DNA of 64,000 nucleotides, from NCBI GenBank assembly GCA_023213395.1, contig CM041465.1, forward strand, positions 199,957,741 through 200,021,740, given 5' to 3'. Below the pieces are notes generated by a model. That model saw only the letters and a program-made list of their open reading frames with translations, made no database searches and had not been told where the DNA came from. The position numbers were made by a program, and so were the translations under genes. This DNA comes from Cycas panzhihuaensis. Taxonomy: Eukaryota; Cycadophyta. Shown piece by piece: positions 21,231 through 34,529 of the stretch (positions are counted from its first letter, which is position 1; every line of letters starts with the position of its first letter).

Positions 21231-22896
21231 CATGTATGTGTTCACAAGTGACTACCATATTCAGTTTACCATTGTTGAAGTGTGATTGCAAGGTTTGATT
21301 ATTCTTCTGTATTGTAGGTTATAGGTGGTTTCATTACTGATATTGGGGGAGCAACTGACCTCATTCCCTATGCACTTGCTTTTTACATAACTCCCCAAAA
21401 TGGCCATGACTGAGTGATAATCTTCTATTTTTTTCTAGAAATGGATCAAAGAGAACCAAAGTATATCTATTAAGAAAACAAACCAAGATGCATGGATACA
21501 TTATCATTGCCTAAAAGTTTCATTCCTTTTGTATCATCATTGTCTTCTGGTTGTAGGTGAGGATGTGCAAGTGATTTATCACCATTGCTTACAGAGCGAT
21601 GTAGTGATTTGATCAAGCCACCATTAATTCTCTCTGTTTATCTCTACTTCCACATGCTTCTTTCTCTTTTTCATCCACTAACTAATATAAGGTAATACAT
21701 CCACTTGCATCTTCAAGCATGTTGTATGGGTTATATATCAATACTATATACTTCTAAATCCTTAGAGCATGCTATGCAGTTCTATAAACAACAACATACT
21801 ACTTGAAAATCCAAATAAAAGGCCCAACAACATCAAGGTAAGAAATAAACTCAACGAAACCTGCTCCATACACTTATTAATCATGCAGTTACAGAACCCT
21901 CTGTAAGAGGGAACTTTCACCATGGGGTAACTAGTAGCAAAATCTAGAATAGTGATCAAATAGTGCATGATCACAACTAAAAAAAACATCTTCTACCAAC
22001 TGCAAAACATATGGCTATATTATCATTGCTGAGTAAATACTTGTTCCATTAACTGACTCTTGTCCTAACAGGTGTAAGAGTAGCCCTCCTTGCTATTGCC
22101 TTCATACTTAAAAGCTAATTACCATGATTACACTGTAGGGTCATCTGTCCAAAATAACTGCCCAACCAAGATGAAGATTTCTCTATAGTTTTTTCTTTTA
22201 TGATAAACTACCATTACTAGTAAGATGGATGTAGGGTTTGTGGCTTTAAATCATAGTGATCTCCTCCTTATTGGCTTTTAGAGAGAATAATATAGGCTTC
22301 AACACCAACTAGACATGGATTATAGAAGTCTAGACACACATTAATAGCTTAACATTTTTTTTTAATACATGAAAATAATATAAATATAGAATACATCTTC
22401 ATAAAAACTACTCAACTATAAAAATTTTTAAAGATGGATTCATTTTTGAATTTCAGATATCCAAAAAAGACTCACTTCATTATTGTTAATGACTCCATTC
22501 TAATCTATCCACTGGCATGTAAGGCTTCACACCAACTACATATATGCATAAAGCTCCTCATTAATGATGTAGACATGATGATTCTATAGGGTGATCAGGT
22601 CTGTATGAGTAGTTGATTTGTAGTAGCTTCAAAACCCTTCAATAGCCTTAAAAAACATAAAAGCTAGAGATTATAACAACTCTTAGTAGCCTCTAAATAA
22701 TATCAGAAAATAACCCCTTATAATGAAAAAAATAGCTCTAAATATTCAACAAAAATCCCTAAAGAAATATGCACCTTGTTAGCTTTTCATAACTTGAAAT
22801 GAACCTTCAAAAGGAGATCACAATATAGGCACAATATAAGTTCCTCAAAAGAATAACAAGAACATATACAATGATGCCCTCAAGCATTGAACCTTG
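21231..22896. other. N1 interior between kinase fragment and 5' LTR
   Basis: No protein family was recognised. It could include flanking host sequence captured with the kinase fragment. A minus frame at 21762-21989 is open but matches nothing known to me. Confidence 0.3.
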
Positions 22897-22909
22897 GGCT
22901 CTAATACTA

Positions 22910-23215
22910 TATTAAGAATTAAAAATGTAATATACACAATATTTAGTGGTGAGAAAAATATAAAGTAATAAAGTACAAGAAAGATGAAGTATGTACACAA
23001 ATGAACACCATATATAGATAATTGGCCAAAACTCAAATTAGAGAGAATGAAAATACATACTTATAATATATACTCACTATTAGTGAGAGAACCCTATTGG
23101 TCAACTTAGAGGTGGCACACATCTCCATGTGGCCCACAACCTCTAATATAAAAATATAAATAAATAAAAAGAGATTGCGTAGGGATAATTATGTAATTTG
23201 GTATTACACCCAACA
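22910..23215 (-). repeat. N1 right LTR (5' LTR)
   Basis: It starts TATTAAGAATTAAAAATG (TG mutated to TA) and ends TACACCCAACA. It is the direct-repeat partner of 19289-19594. The minus-strand primer-like site GGGCTCTAATACTA (reverse complement TAGTATTAGAGCCC) adjoins its left edge. Confidence 0.8.
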
Positions 23216-23790
23216 ACTAGTAGATTATCCATGATGGGTATCGAACATCATCACAGTGGTAAGGAAGAATAGGGTAATTTATATTTGTATAGAGTTTAGA
23301 GATATAAATAACACTTACCCTAAGGAAAACTTCCTTCTACCTTTCATTGATTAAATAATAGATAGGATGACATAATTTAAAGTTATGTCCCTTACAAAAA
23401 GCTTCTTAGGCTATAATCAAATTTAGATCTCACTTAAGAACCATCATAAATCCTTTAGGTATGTTTGTTTATATGGCAATTCCCTTCGCTCTAAAAAATA
23501 TTAGTGCCACTTACCAGTAGGCCATGCACTTTATATTCTATGATACATTATTAAAATTCTTACAGTATTCATAGATTACTTACTTGGCCTTTTATGTAAA
23601 AGCGGAAAACCATCCTACTAACCTTAGAATTTTTTTTTTTGAGGTGTAAGAAGGTTCATGTCAGTTTGAGCTCATACAAGTGCATTCTCATTGCTACAAT
23701 ATGTAAAATGTTAGGGTTTATTATCTCTTAATAAGGAATTAAGGTTGACCCCAAAATGATGAGGGCAATCCTAGAGATGTCCTTACTCCA
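23216..23790 (+). pseudogene. Ty3/gypsy reverse transcriptase (giant gypsy element)
   Basis: The frame resumes with WVSNIITVVRKN (family WLANIVPVxKKxGKxR), then FRDINNTYPKENFLLPFID (FRDLNxACPKDxFPLPxID) near 23285-23350, GYNQI near 23410 (GYxQI), and the palm region. The YIDD catalytic box near 23570 is spoiled: the segment reads I-D-Y. It is followed by SSYKCILIATICKMLGFII near 23670-23730 (NPxKCxFGVxxGKxLGFxV). The copy is decayed but unmistakable. Interrupted upstream by N1, downstream by N2. Confidence 0.85.
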
Positions 23791-24350
23791 TATTAAAAAA
23801 AAATCAAATCCTTCCTTGGGTGACTTGGATTCCTGAGGCATTTCTTGGAAAACTTTACCATGAATGCTAAACCCCTTATAAATATCCTTAAAAGGGAGGT
23901 CTCTTTTTCTTGGGTACTAACTACCCAAGTAGCTTTTAATGAACTTATACAAGGCCTAGTCTCTACTCTTACTTTAGCTCTCCTATAGTTTAACAAACCA
24001 TTTATCTTATACGTATTATTCACGAGTGAGTTAATTAGGGCCATGCTAGCCCAATAGGATAATATGAGTGTTGAGTGTGTTGTCTATTTTATAGGTTATA
24101 CCTTAGTCACCATTGAACTTAATTATACTTATGTAGAAAAGTAGTGCCTCAGCCTTATATTTGCCATTAAAGAGTTGAGGCATTACCTCTTGGGCAACAT
24201 GACTAATATCACCATTCAATCTGATTCCTTATGCTTTTTAATGACTAAATTTGACCTCACAAGATGAGTAGGGAAGTGGGGTGTTCTCCTATAGGAGTAT
24301 GACCAATAAATATTAATAAAAAATATAAAAATGGATGGTTGTGGTGGAGT
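23791..24350 (+). pseudogene. Ty3/gypsy RNase H fused to RT
   Basis: The RT connection segment GIKVDPKMMRAILEM (GIEVDPxKxxAI) sits at 23740-23780. RNase H proper follows with PFILYV-like (near 23998), SVECVVYFIGYTLVTIELNYTYVEK near 24070-24140 (YYLSRxLxxAExNYxxxEK), LIFAIKELRHYLLG near 24160-24200 (ALVxAxxKLRHYL) and DLTR(stop)VGKWGVLLQEYD near 24250-24300 (GRxARWxxLLxEYD). There is no second RNase H here: sequence goes on to the integrase zinc-finger region after N2 is removed. Confidence 0.8.
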
Positions 24351-24488
24351 AGTTAACTCATTCATCCCTCCCTAACTTGTTGAATACCCCTATTAATAAC
24401 ATTTCACTTGACGAAGCTATTATGGCCCATAAGAAGTTTATATGATGAATGACATGATGATATTATTTTTTATATAGTTTATTAAGTA

Positions 24489-24781
24489 TGAGAGTACATA
24501 GGATAGAGTAGGTCAGTATACATTAATCCATAATTGAAACATTATAATAAATCTCTGATATTTAATGGCAGTATTGAAAAATACCTAGGTGGTACACCTA
24601 GAATATTTATAGATTTAGGGATGTGAGAGTCTACTTCTACCCAACCATTAGTTTAATTATTAAAAAATAATAATTTAAAAGCATAAACATACCTTGTTGG
24701 CTTGAGGATGGCGTATGGTAGCTCAAAGGTTCTTAATATCAAATCACACATAAATTAAATATAATGGATATTATTCTAAAA
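24489..24781 (-). repeat. N2 left LTR (3' LTR)
   Basis: It begins TGAGAGTACATAGG and ends ATTATTCTAAAA. It aligns with 33005-33296 across blocks such as ATTAATCCATA, CACCTAGGTGGTACACC and GAATATTTATAGATTT. Confidence 0.88.
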
Positions 24782-25300
24782 TTCTTCCCCATAATGTCCA
24801 TTATGTATAACTCCAAGTTTCTCTCTAAATTTATGGAACTTGATTTTTCCTAATACCTTTATGAAGATATCTACCATTTGATCTTTTATGCTATAATACA
24901 CCAACTTAATTTGACCTACTTGGACCAATTCCCAAATGAAGTGATGTTGAATCTCAATATGCTTAGTTCTATCATAGAAAATTGGATTGCAAGTCATTTG
25001 AATGATGCTTTGATCATCATACCAAATCTTGGTAGGGCCATTTTATTCCATTTGAAGATCATGTAGAAGTCATCGTAACCATATTGTGTCACATGCACTT
25101 GAAACAACTACTTTCTATTCTACTTTTGCTATAAATAAGGAAATCATATTTTGTTTCTTTATGATCCATACAATGGCTACTGAATGTAAACTAAATGCAT
25201 AGCCAAAGGAGATTTTTCATCATTAATATCTCCTACCCAATCTAAGTTTATATATTCAATCAACTCAAGGTTTGGTGAAGATTTATAGTAGAACCTATAA
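24782..25300 (-). pseudogene. Ty1/copia RNase H (N2)
   Basis: On the minus strand it reads NPIFYDRTKHIEIQHHF (family NPxFHxRTKHIEIxxHF), then KDQMVDIFIKVLGKIKFHKFREKLGV (TxxQxADIFTKxLGKxKFxxFRxxLGV). It is the end of the copia polyprotein, next to the purine tract and left LTR. The open part spans 24776-24997. Confidence 0.85.
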
Positions 25301-26340
25301 TCTATTATACCCTTTAAGTATCGTAAAATCTACTTAGCTACTTACTAATGAGTGGATTTAGGATTTTATATAAACCTTGAAACTACACTTAATGCATGCA
25401 TAATATCAAGTCATGTTGATGTTAAACATATCAAGCTACTAATTAATTATCTATAAAAGGTGGAATCCACTAGTCTAGAATTATCAAATATAGATAACTT
25501 AGTTCCAACTTCAATAGGTGTAGTTAAGGATTTGTAATCATTCATCTTAAAATTTTGGAGTAAGTCCAAGGTATACTTTCTTTGGGAAATGAAAATTCTA
25601 TCATTATCTTGCCACACTTCCAATCCTAAGAACTAATGCATCGAGCCTAATTAGTTATTACAAATTCTTTATACATATCATCCTTGAACTTTTTTGAAAG
25701 GTAAGAGTCATGTCCTATATAGACAAGATCATCTACATAAAGTCCCACTATCAAGATGGAATCTCCTTTGATTTTGATGTACAAATTTAGATCCAATTAA
25801 GTTCTTTTAAATCCTTGGTCTCTAAAATATTTATCAATCTGAGAGTACCATACTCTAGGTGCTTATTTTAATCCATAAAGTGCCTTTTCTAGTTTATATA
25901 CTTTATCTTCTTCCCCTTAATTTCAAAACCTTTTGGCTGATGGACATAGATGTATTCTTCAATATATCCATTAAGGAATGTACTTTTGACATCTATTTGA
26001 TGAACATCCTAACCGTTTTAGGAAACCAAACTCAACATCATATGGACTATCTCCATTTGTGCAATAGGAGCAAAGGTTTTGCTATAATCTATGCCTTCCA
26101 TTTGGGAATATCCTTTGGCTATGAGTCTGGCCTTATATTTATTAATTAATCCATTAGATCGAAATTTGGTCTTATATACCCACTTAGTTCCAATGGCCTT
26201 CTTGTTACAAGGAAGGTCAACAAGTTCCTATATATCATTCTTCACTATGGAATTGTATTCCTCTTCCATGGATTCTCTCCAATCATCATGAGTATTAGCC
26301 TCCTCAAAGGTGTAAGGATCATGAGTTTCCATGACTTAAC
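25301..26340 (-). pseudogene. Ty1/copia reverse transcriptase (N2)
   Basis: Minus-strand landmarks are KAIGTKWVYKTK near 26170-26205, the VKSTFLNG motif near 25965-25990, LEKALYGLK followed by a stop and APRVWYSQI near 25835-25890 (family LxKALYGLKQAPRAWY, the Gln codon now stop), and the catalytic YVDDLVYIG near 25719-25746, intact as a motif. In the same reading direction as the RNase H. Multiple stops and shifts elsewhere. Confidence 0.85.
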
Positions 26341-26640
26341 TCATAAGGGAAAAGTTCATCCTATGTGAACGAGTGGATATTCTATTATAGTCATTATCTA
26401 GAATATTGTCTAATGGTTACTTTGAACCCATCTAGGAAATCTTTATGGTGGAGGTTGAGAGGAGGTTCCCTCCCCATTTGGTATACCAATGTTTTGTATT
26501 GGGTCCCATCTAGGTGGCACATATGCAGACCTAATAGTTGAGTCAAGGTTTATCATGACACCTTTGTCTTTATCTTGAATATAATTAAAGTGATAAAAGT
26601 TATTTTCTTTGAACATAATATCCCTCTCACCATGATTTTT
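26341..26640 (-). other. N2 integrase-RT linker
   Basis: Acidic or variable linker between integrase C-terminus and RT in broken minus frames. No named domain. Confidence 0.35.
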
Positions 26641-27640
26641 CATGCTTTGGGATCATACACTTTATAAGATTTAGAAACATCATTGTAGCTAATAAATATA
26701 CATCTAATGATTGTATCATCTAGCTTAGTTCTCTTTTGTTTAGGGACATGGACATAAGCTAAGTAACTAAAGATTCTTAAATGGTAGATGCTAGGTTTAT
26801 ATCTAGTCTATGCTTCTTCAGGTATCATCCACCTAAGGGCCTTAGTAGTACATCAATTGAGTAGATATACAGTAGTATAGACAACTTCTATAAAAAATTC
26901 ATATCCTAACCTTTTATCTTTTAACATGCACCTAGCTATTTCAACTATGGTGTAATTCTTTCATTCAACCACCCCATTTTATTGAGGGGTGTAAGGATTG
27001 GTGAGTTATCTCCTGATGTTATAATATGTGCAATAGGCACTAGATTCATTTAAAATAAACTCTCTTCCATTGTTTGATCTAAGGGAGAGTATTTTATGTC
27101 CACTTTATCTTTCCATAAAGGTTTTGAAGTTGGTAAATCATTTGAATATATCTAATTTAAACTTTAAGAAATAGACCCAAGTTTTCCTTGTGTAGTCATC
27201 GATAAATATAATGAAGTATTTAGCACCTACTAATGAAGGAACATCTATAGGGCTATAAAGATCTGTATAGATTAGATGGAGTGGTTCTTTTTCTAAAACT
27301 ACTATCAAGAAAACTTATTGTATGTTGTTTTTCTAGGAGAGAACCTTCACAAACATCTTTATTAGCTTCACTATGAGGTAACCCATCAACCATATCTATT
27401 TTCTTTATGAGTGCTAAACTATTATAATATAGGTGGCTAAATCTTTTATGCCACATATCACTATTAAGATTAACTATAGTTTTTAAAGCATAATTATTTG
27501 ATAAGGTGGGAACTAGCTTGAAGAGTCTATCTTTGGTCATTTTTCCTTTGGTAACTACCACTTTATTCTTTCTCTTATTCTTAGTGGTACATTCACTATT
27601 ATCAAATATAACCTTATAGTCTTGACCCATCATCTATCCT
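26641..27640 (-). pseudogene. Ty1/copia integrase (N2)
   Basis: The pre-integrase region on the minus strand includes MWHKRFSHLYYNSLALIKK near 27415-27470 (family xWHxRxGHxxxxxL). The core follows with the K-Y-F-I-I-F-I-D-D-Y segment near 27180-27225 and the TPQQNG-like motif near 26970-26995 (CACCCCATTTTATTGAGGGGTGTA on plus). Interrupted by stops. It would catalyse strand transfer of cDNA. Confidence 0.8.
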
Positions 27641-27799
27641 ATTGATAAAATATTTTTCTTTAAAGCTAGAACATAGAGTATATCATCAAGATATTGATAT
27701 TCACTTAATCCTATCTTTCAAATCATATTACCTCTTCTAATAAATTCATATGAGGTGTCATCTCCAAATATAATGGACCCCTTTCTAGTTTTATCAATG

Positions 27800-27880
27800 G
27801 TTTGAAATATCTCTTGTTATGGGTCTTGTGAGTAAAGTAGCCAAAATTAATATACCAATAATCTTCTTCTTTCTCATGCA
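27800..27880 (-). pseudogene. Ty1/copia protease remnant (N2)
   Basis: The minus strand reads DYWYINFG near 27845-27868, at the position of the copia protease motif WYIDSGAS. The catalytic Asp has become Asn. Weakly preserved, called mainly by position between Gag zinc knuckle and integrase. Confidence 0.5.
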
Positions 27881-27899
27881 TAAAAAAGTAGGATAGGAA

Positions 27900-29040
27900 T
27901 AGTTGATCATTTTTCCTTATTTAAGAATTGTGTTGGCACTCCCTTAGTAGGAGGGCTATTCTTAGCAAATCACTTATCTTCTATATGACCAACTTTGTTA
28001 CAGAATGAATAGTGAATTAAATGCATTCTTCCATAGTTAAGACTCTTGCTTCAATGATTTGTTCTATCAATAGTGGATGGTCTTCTTCTTTATAAACATG
28101 AAGTTTGGTTATCCCTTTATCTATTATTAGGATAATTAAAGTTGGTCCTTTGAGAGTTCATATGGCCTTAACAATTGTGGCAACATTGGTTTGCCTCTTG
28201 GCACCTTTCTTGACTTTGATATATGGTATGACTAGGATTCATTTGGTTTGCTCCTTGATTTCTTAGGTGTAGAGCTTGATATCTAACTTGTCGTTCTTAA
28301 TATACTTCTTATCTAGGGTGTCTTTCTCTCCCCCTTGGGGTTTGATCCCTATATTTTAAACTTTTATATTATGAGTTTAACTTGATCCTAGCTTTGGTTA
28401 CAAATACATGCTCTAGTAATTCACTTGTGTTCTTTTTCTCCTTAATTGCCATTAACATGGCATTTAATTATTCAATTTTTAGGGTACTTAGATCCTTTGA
28501 AACTTCTATACTAGTTTCCATTATTTTAAATCTTTTTACTTCACCAACACATCTTAAAATTCTCTCAACAACCCTTTGTTTAGTTAAATTTTCACCAAGT
28601 GATCTCATTTAGTTTACAAGGTCTTGAACCTTGGTTATGAATTTAGTAATATACTCATTAGACACCATTCTCAAATTCTCAAATCTACTTCTTAAGGTTT
28701 ATAACTTAGATGAGGCTACCCCTTCATAAATAAGTTGTAAAGTATCCCAAGCCTCCTTAGATTTGGTTGCCTCAATCATCCTAGGAAATATGTGATTCTC
28801 TAGGGCATAAAAAATCAAAGTGAGGGTCTAATTATCCTTCTTTACATTCTTCTTAAATGTTAATTTTTCTAGATTAGTTACATTTTGACCTAGTTCAATA
28901 TATCCTATCTTCACAATATCCCAAATATCTTTAGCGATGAGGATGGGTCTCATCCTCTTACTCTAATTTAAGAAGTTAGATCCATCAAATTTAGGAATAA
29001 TCATGTTACCAAAACTAGTTGCCACTATATCTCAAATAAT
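27900..29040 (-). pseudogene. Ty1/copia Gag (N2)
   Basis: On the minus strand the N-terminal motif MIIPKFDGSNF lies near 28985-29010 (family IPKFxGxNFxxW). A zinc-knuckle HYSFCNKVGHIEDK lies near 27975-28015 (CxxCxxxGHxxxxC, first and last Cys altered). The middle has LTK and VRILRFENLRM-like segments of copia Gag (UBN2 region). Stops throughout. Confidence 0.75.
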
Positions 29041-29595
29041 GTTTTATCAAGTGTCTCTCAAAGTTATAAATGTCCCAAATAAAGTTTTGATAAGTATCCT
29101 CCAAAGTTATAAATGTCCCAAATAAAGTCTTGATAAGTGTCCTAGTCCCGAAGAAGGATTTTAGGCTCTAAGTTTGTAGGTCTCCAAGGGAAGCCTTTGA
29201 TTGTTATCTTGTCTAATGGTGCTTGCTCACAAGTGGCAAATTAAGGTCCCAATATACTAGTACATAAGTACTAGGCTTGATATACCTTAGTATATAGGTT
29301 GTAAAGAAGTTATTAGACCCCCCTAACTTGTTCATCCACTTGCATCAATCTTATACCTAACAACAGAGCTAGTAGTGATGGCTTTACCAACTAAGGTAGT
29401 CACCCTCTCTAGGTCTAGCCTTGGTCTCCAAACTCCAAAATAAGAAAGGTTTCTTACATCAGCTTACCACCTAATACACTTGATAGATAATGATATTCCT
29501 CATCCAATATGAGTAGGCCAAGGGTGTATATGCAGTGGTAACTTCAAGGGTCCTAATCATTTCCCTTGCAAGGCTAGAAATAAGAGAGGTTCTTT

Positions 29596-30499
<904 letters not shown>

Positions 30500-31260
30500 T
30501 GTGATCTTACTTAGTAAGGTTTGGTTCCCTTTTAATCAATAATTTAAAAAAATGCTTAACAATAAAAAAAAAATACATCCTTTCAAATTAAAATCAATGA
30601 ATGCTCCTTTTGAGTAAAGATATACAAATGAAATAAATAAGGTTTCATAATAATTCTAAATACACCTTGATACCATGAAATACTTTTGAATAATATGATG
30701 TAAGGGAAGCAAACTAAATGCACCATTAAAATAACCTTGATTGATTAATAAAGAGCTAAAAGAGAACCAAAATTGATTTACTATTAGTTTTACTATTCAA
30801 AATGACATATGTGAACCTTAAAAGGTAAAGGCCTTTGAAATGATCTTATAATTATGCAATGTAGTACACCTTATTTGAGCTTTTAAGTACAATAGAGATG
30901 GCCTTAAATAAACTTTGAAAAATAATTTACTAATGAGCCAAAACATAACTTAAAATATATATGAACTTTTAAATAGATGCCTTCTTAATCAATGAAAAAA
31001 AAAAAAAAAAACTTAGTAATAAAAAGGTATATCCTTTTCAATTGAATTCAATGAATGCTCTTACAAAAAAAACTTCCACAAGGATTCAAATAGGCTTTAA
31101 AAGGGAATGGAGTATTTTTTAATGATCTTATGCAACAGATGTAGTCTAAATACACCTTTAAATGCAATAAAAGAGACCTTGATAAATGTTTTAAAGGTAA
31201 ACTTTAATAGAAAGCTAAAAAGAAGCAAAATAAGCCTTTTATTCATTTCATTATATAGAT
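30500..31260. repeat. Degenerate about 450-base tandem repeat in the N2 leader
   Basis: Block 30527-30605 (TTAATCAATAATTT..., poly-A, ATCAATGAATGCTC) recurs at about 30982-31060. The following blocks (AAATGCA...AAAA...ACCTTGAT...AAAGAGCTAAAA) recur near 30717 and 31160. No coding was seen. Confidence 0.5.
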
Positions 31261-32990
31261 GAATATACTAAGAATAAATATTCTTCCATATGAGACCATT
31301 TTAATCCAAAGAAAGATGCAAGGTATGTTATGAATATAACTTTAAAATATGTTTGTTTATTTGACTTTGAATGCACCTGTAGTGAATGTTTTAAAGAGGT
31401 AAAATAACCTTAAATGAGTATAAAATATGCTTTAAATAAGCTCTATAATTAATTTTATGAGTAAAAGATAAAGTAGAAGCTTTAGAATAAAGCTATAAAG
31501 AGTTTGAATACACTAGTTTGAAACATTTGTTTCCAAAAGGGCTCCTTCTCTTCAAGAGGCTTAAGTAGGGTTAAATAGCTATAAAATTTAGTTGTGAGCC
31601 TCTAAAATAGATAAAAACTATTAAAAATAGATTAGAAACTTAATATTAAGTAAGTATGCTAAGTTAGAATGAATAAATAGCTTAAAATATTTAAAAATAA
31701 GCCAAATTAGGGTGAAACAAAAGCCTTAATTTCATTAGCCTTAAAACCCTACAAAATAGCTTCAAATCTTATTAAAAACAACTTTAATGTATAGACAATC
31801 AAAATACCTTTATGACGGATCTAACCATTTGAAAAATAGACTCTTAGATCAAAAGTTATAACAAAAAATATGACAAGACCTCTTTAGGGCATCAAAATAG
31901 GTAGGGGCATTAAACCCCTTTGACTTAAGGCTACAATCACCTAAATGATGAATAAAACTAGCTATTGATTTATGTAGAGGGTTGATAGACACCAAGAAGC
32001 TATGAAAAGTAATTAGTTCCCTTTGGATTGAATAAATATCAATAATTAACTATTTTTTTAATGAGAAAAGGCCTTTTTAATACTATAGCTAGAGCGTATA
32101 TGGCTTAAATTGGTGACCAAGAGCTAAGGGAAAAGGAGTCAAATCTTAAAATATATAAAATACACTTTTATTAAACCTTATTAAGGTTTAAAATCAATCA
32201 AAAATTAAAATTTTTTGCTCTGCATAACCCACGCAAAAATGTACAACTTTGTTGAGAGATAAATGATTAAATGACAATGAAAATGATTAAGATCTAACTT
32301 GAGATCTAACAGGGGGGTTCCACTAGTTCTACAAAGGATTCTATAGAGAAAATATAGAGAAAAAACTATTCAAAATAGTGATTTTTAATGTATAGAGGCC
32401 ATGGGGTTCATAAGTAATAGAAGGTTGTACAACCCACATAGAGCACAAAAAAGAATTGAGATAACTTACTTTAACTCTTAGTAGGTATGCACACTTGTTA
32501 CAAAATAAATTTAGTGAAAAATGAAGGAGAAATGATCAAATGAGAAGAGGAGCAGTAGGGTTTCACTAGCTAAATTAAGTAGTTGAGCTTCCAGGAGGGA
32601 GATCTCTATGTAGAGACAACAAAACTTTGATCCATCAGTTGTGTTGTGAAGCTGGTTTACTAAGGATTCTAATGAGCAGTCATGTGATAAGGTTTCATGC
32701 ACTAAGGAGAAAGCACCAGACTATTGAAGCTTAAGAAGGGGGTAAGAACCTTAAAAAAATTGATTTAAATGATTAAAAATCTTTATAAAACTTGACAAAA
32801 TTAAAGTGTAAACACTCTAAACATGTGCTGGGCTGTGAACGATAGTAATGACTACAGAAAACTTAAGCAACTTTGAAGAATTGAAGCTTACGAATGAAAA
32901 TAATAAAAAATTCTAATAAAATATTATGCAAACTATTGAAATAATGTTAGAAAATGCATAAATATTTCATGCAAAACTTATCATGAGCTC
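31261..32990. other. N2 5' leader, remaining part
   Basis: AT-rich, no protein motif in either direction. The minus frame 32511-32702 has no recognised family. Confidence 0.4.
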
Positions 32991-32991
32991 T

Positions 32992-33002
32992 CTCTGATAC
33001 CA
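32992..33002 (-). other. N2 primer-binding site (initiator tRNA-Met)
   Basis: CTCTGATACCA on plus is TGGTATCAGAG on the minus strand, identical to the start of the canonical plant copia site. It lies two bases inside the right LTR. Confidence 0.85.
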
Positions 33003-33004
33003 AA

Positions 33005-33296
33005 TAAGAGTGCAACAGATAAAGCAAGTCAATACATATTAATCCATAGCCAAAACATTGTAATAAATCTTTGATATTTGATGGCAGTGTTAAAAAACAC
33101 CTAGGTGGTACACCCAGAATATTTATAGATTTGGGGAGGTAGGAGTCTGCCTCTACTTGATTTTTATCCAATAATTAAAAAATAATAAACTAAAAGCATA
33201 CACTTACCTTGTCAACTCGAGGATGACTTGTGGTGGCTCGTAGGTTCCTAATGTCCAATCACACACAGATTAAATATAATGGACATTATTCTAATA
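33005..33296 (-). repeat. N2 right LTR (5' LTR)
   Basis: It begins TAAGAGTGCAACAG (TG mutated to TA) and ends ACATTATTCTAATA. The AAGTA duplication follows at 33297-33301. Confidence 0.88.
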
Positions 33297-33301
33297 AAGT
33301 A

Positions 33302-34510
33302 TATCTAAAAGATGTAAGTGATGAGGCAAAACAATATGTAAGATCTACAATTTAATAATATTTTCTTATTCTCAATACATTCTACAAAAGATCCTTTAAA
33401 AGGGTTCTACTTCAATGTGTTAACTCTAAAGAAACATAGTGGATCCTCTATAATTACCATAATGACATATGTGGAGGACACTTTGGTGGGAAATCCATGG
33501 ATCAAATAATCTTAGGAATGGGTTTCTTTTGGCCTATATTTTTTAAAGATGTCCATGCCTTTTTCCAAAAATATAAAAGATTATAAGAACATTCCAATAT
33601 CATTCACTAACCGTTAGAGACTTTGCACATCATTATCTTTCCTTGGCTCTTTTTGTAATGGGATTTGGAACTCATTGGGGTTATTACATTCCCATCCTCC
33701 TTATAGCATAAGTTCATCTTAATTACAAATAAATATTTTGTGAAGTAGGTCAAGGTAATCACTTTGTCCTCAGCTATAGGTAAGGTTGTCACCATGTTCA
33801 TCTTCTAATACATTATTTATTACTTTAGGGTCTTGGATATCATAATTATAAATAATGAAAACCTATTTTGTAATAAGGAGGTAAATGGATTATGATACAA
33901 ATTGTATATCAACCATAAGACCGCATTACCATATTATCCTCATAAAAATCAACAAATAGAGGCATGTAATAAAACTTTGATCTCTATTCTCAAGAAAACA
34001 CTATTTAAATCTCAATGAGACTGACATCAACAATTGTACCCTACCATATGGGCTTATCAAATATCCATGGAAACTACCATGGGTATGACACACTTTTCAC
34101 TTGCTTATGGCTCAAAAGTAATTCTTCCAATCAAAGTGGAGATCCCATTTCTAAGGGTGTTAATGAAGGATTTTATCAATAAAGAGTCTTGCCATCAAGC
34201 ACACCTCTTAGATTTAGAAGTGCTAGATAAAGATCACTTGGTTGTATATCAAAAGAATTTATCTTCTAAAGCCAAATCCCAATGGGCTCATGATAAGCAT
34301 TTACACCCTCAAAAATTTATCTTAGGGGATAATGCCCTTAAGCTATAGTATCTACATGATTATCTTCCAAAATTTTCTCCTAAATGGATAGGCCTATTTA
34401 TGGTTTTTAAGGACTTTTCAAATGGTGCATATTTAGTTTCCACCCTTGAGGGCCTTGAGTTTAAGAAGTTTATTAATAGACAACTTCTTAAAAGGTTTTA
34501 TAATTGACAA
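33302..34510 (+). pseudogene. Ty3/gypsy integrase (giant gypsy element)
   Basis: The zinc-binding region reads ICGGHFGGKS near 33465-33500, then MGFFWPIFFKDVH (family MGYYWPTMxxD) and further on WDLELIGVI near 33659 (WGLDLIGPI). It continues with KFILITNKYFVK near 33710-33750 and IINNENL near 33845 (D(N/S)GxxF position, Asp lost). The ALPYYPHKNQQIEACNKTLI region is near 33922-33980, and the well-preserved C-terminal part 34034-34348 has MTHFSLAYGSKVILPIKVEIP (MTPFSLVYGxEAVLPxExxIP). The end near 34500 reads KKFINRQLLKRFY. Two catalytic acids appear altered. Confidence 0.88.
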
Positions 34511-34529
34511 CATTGATTGTACTTTGAAA

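Larger units (their letters stand above)
19289..23215 (-). mobile_element. N1: non-autonomous LTR retrotransposon nested in gypsy pol
   Basis: Two direct repeats of 306 bases each (19289-19594, 22910-23215) bound a 3.3-kb interior. A primer-site-like sequence abuts the right LTR on the minus strand (TGGTATTAGAGC-like, near 22897-22909) and a purine tract abuts the left LTR, so the element points to the minus strand. No gag or pol motif was seen. Flanks are GCTAA on the left and ACTAG on the right, consistent with a GCTAG duplication that lost one G to A on each side. The gypsy reading frame continues across the empty site. The interior carries a receptor-kinase fragment on the opposite strand. 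Confidence 0.8.
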
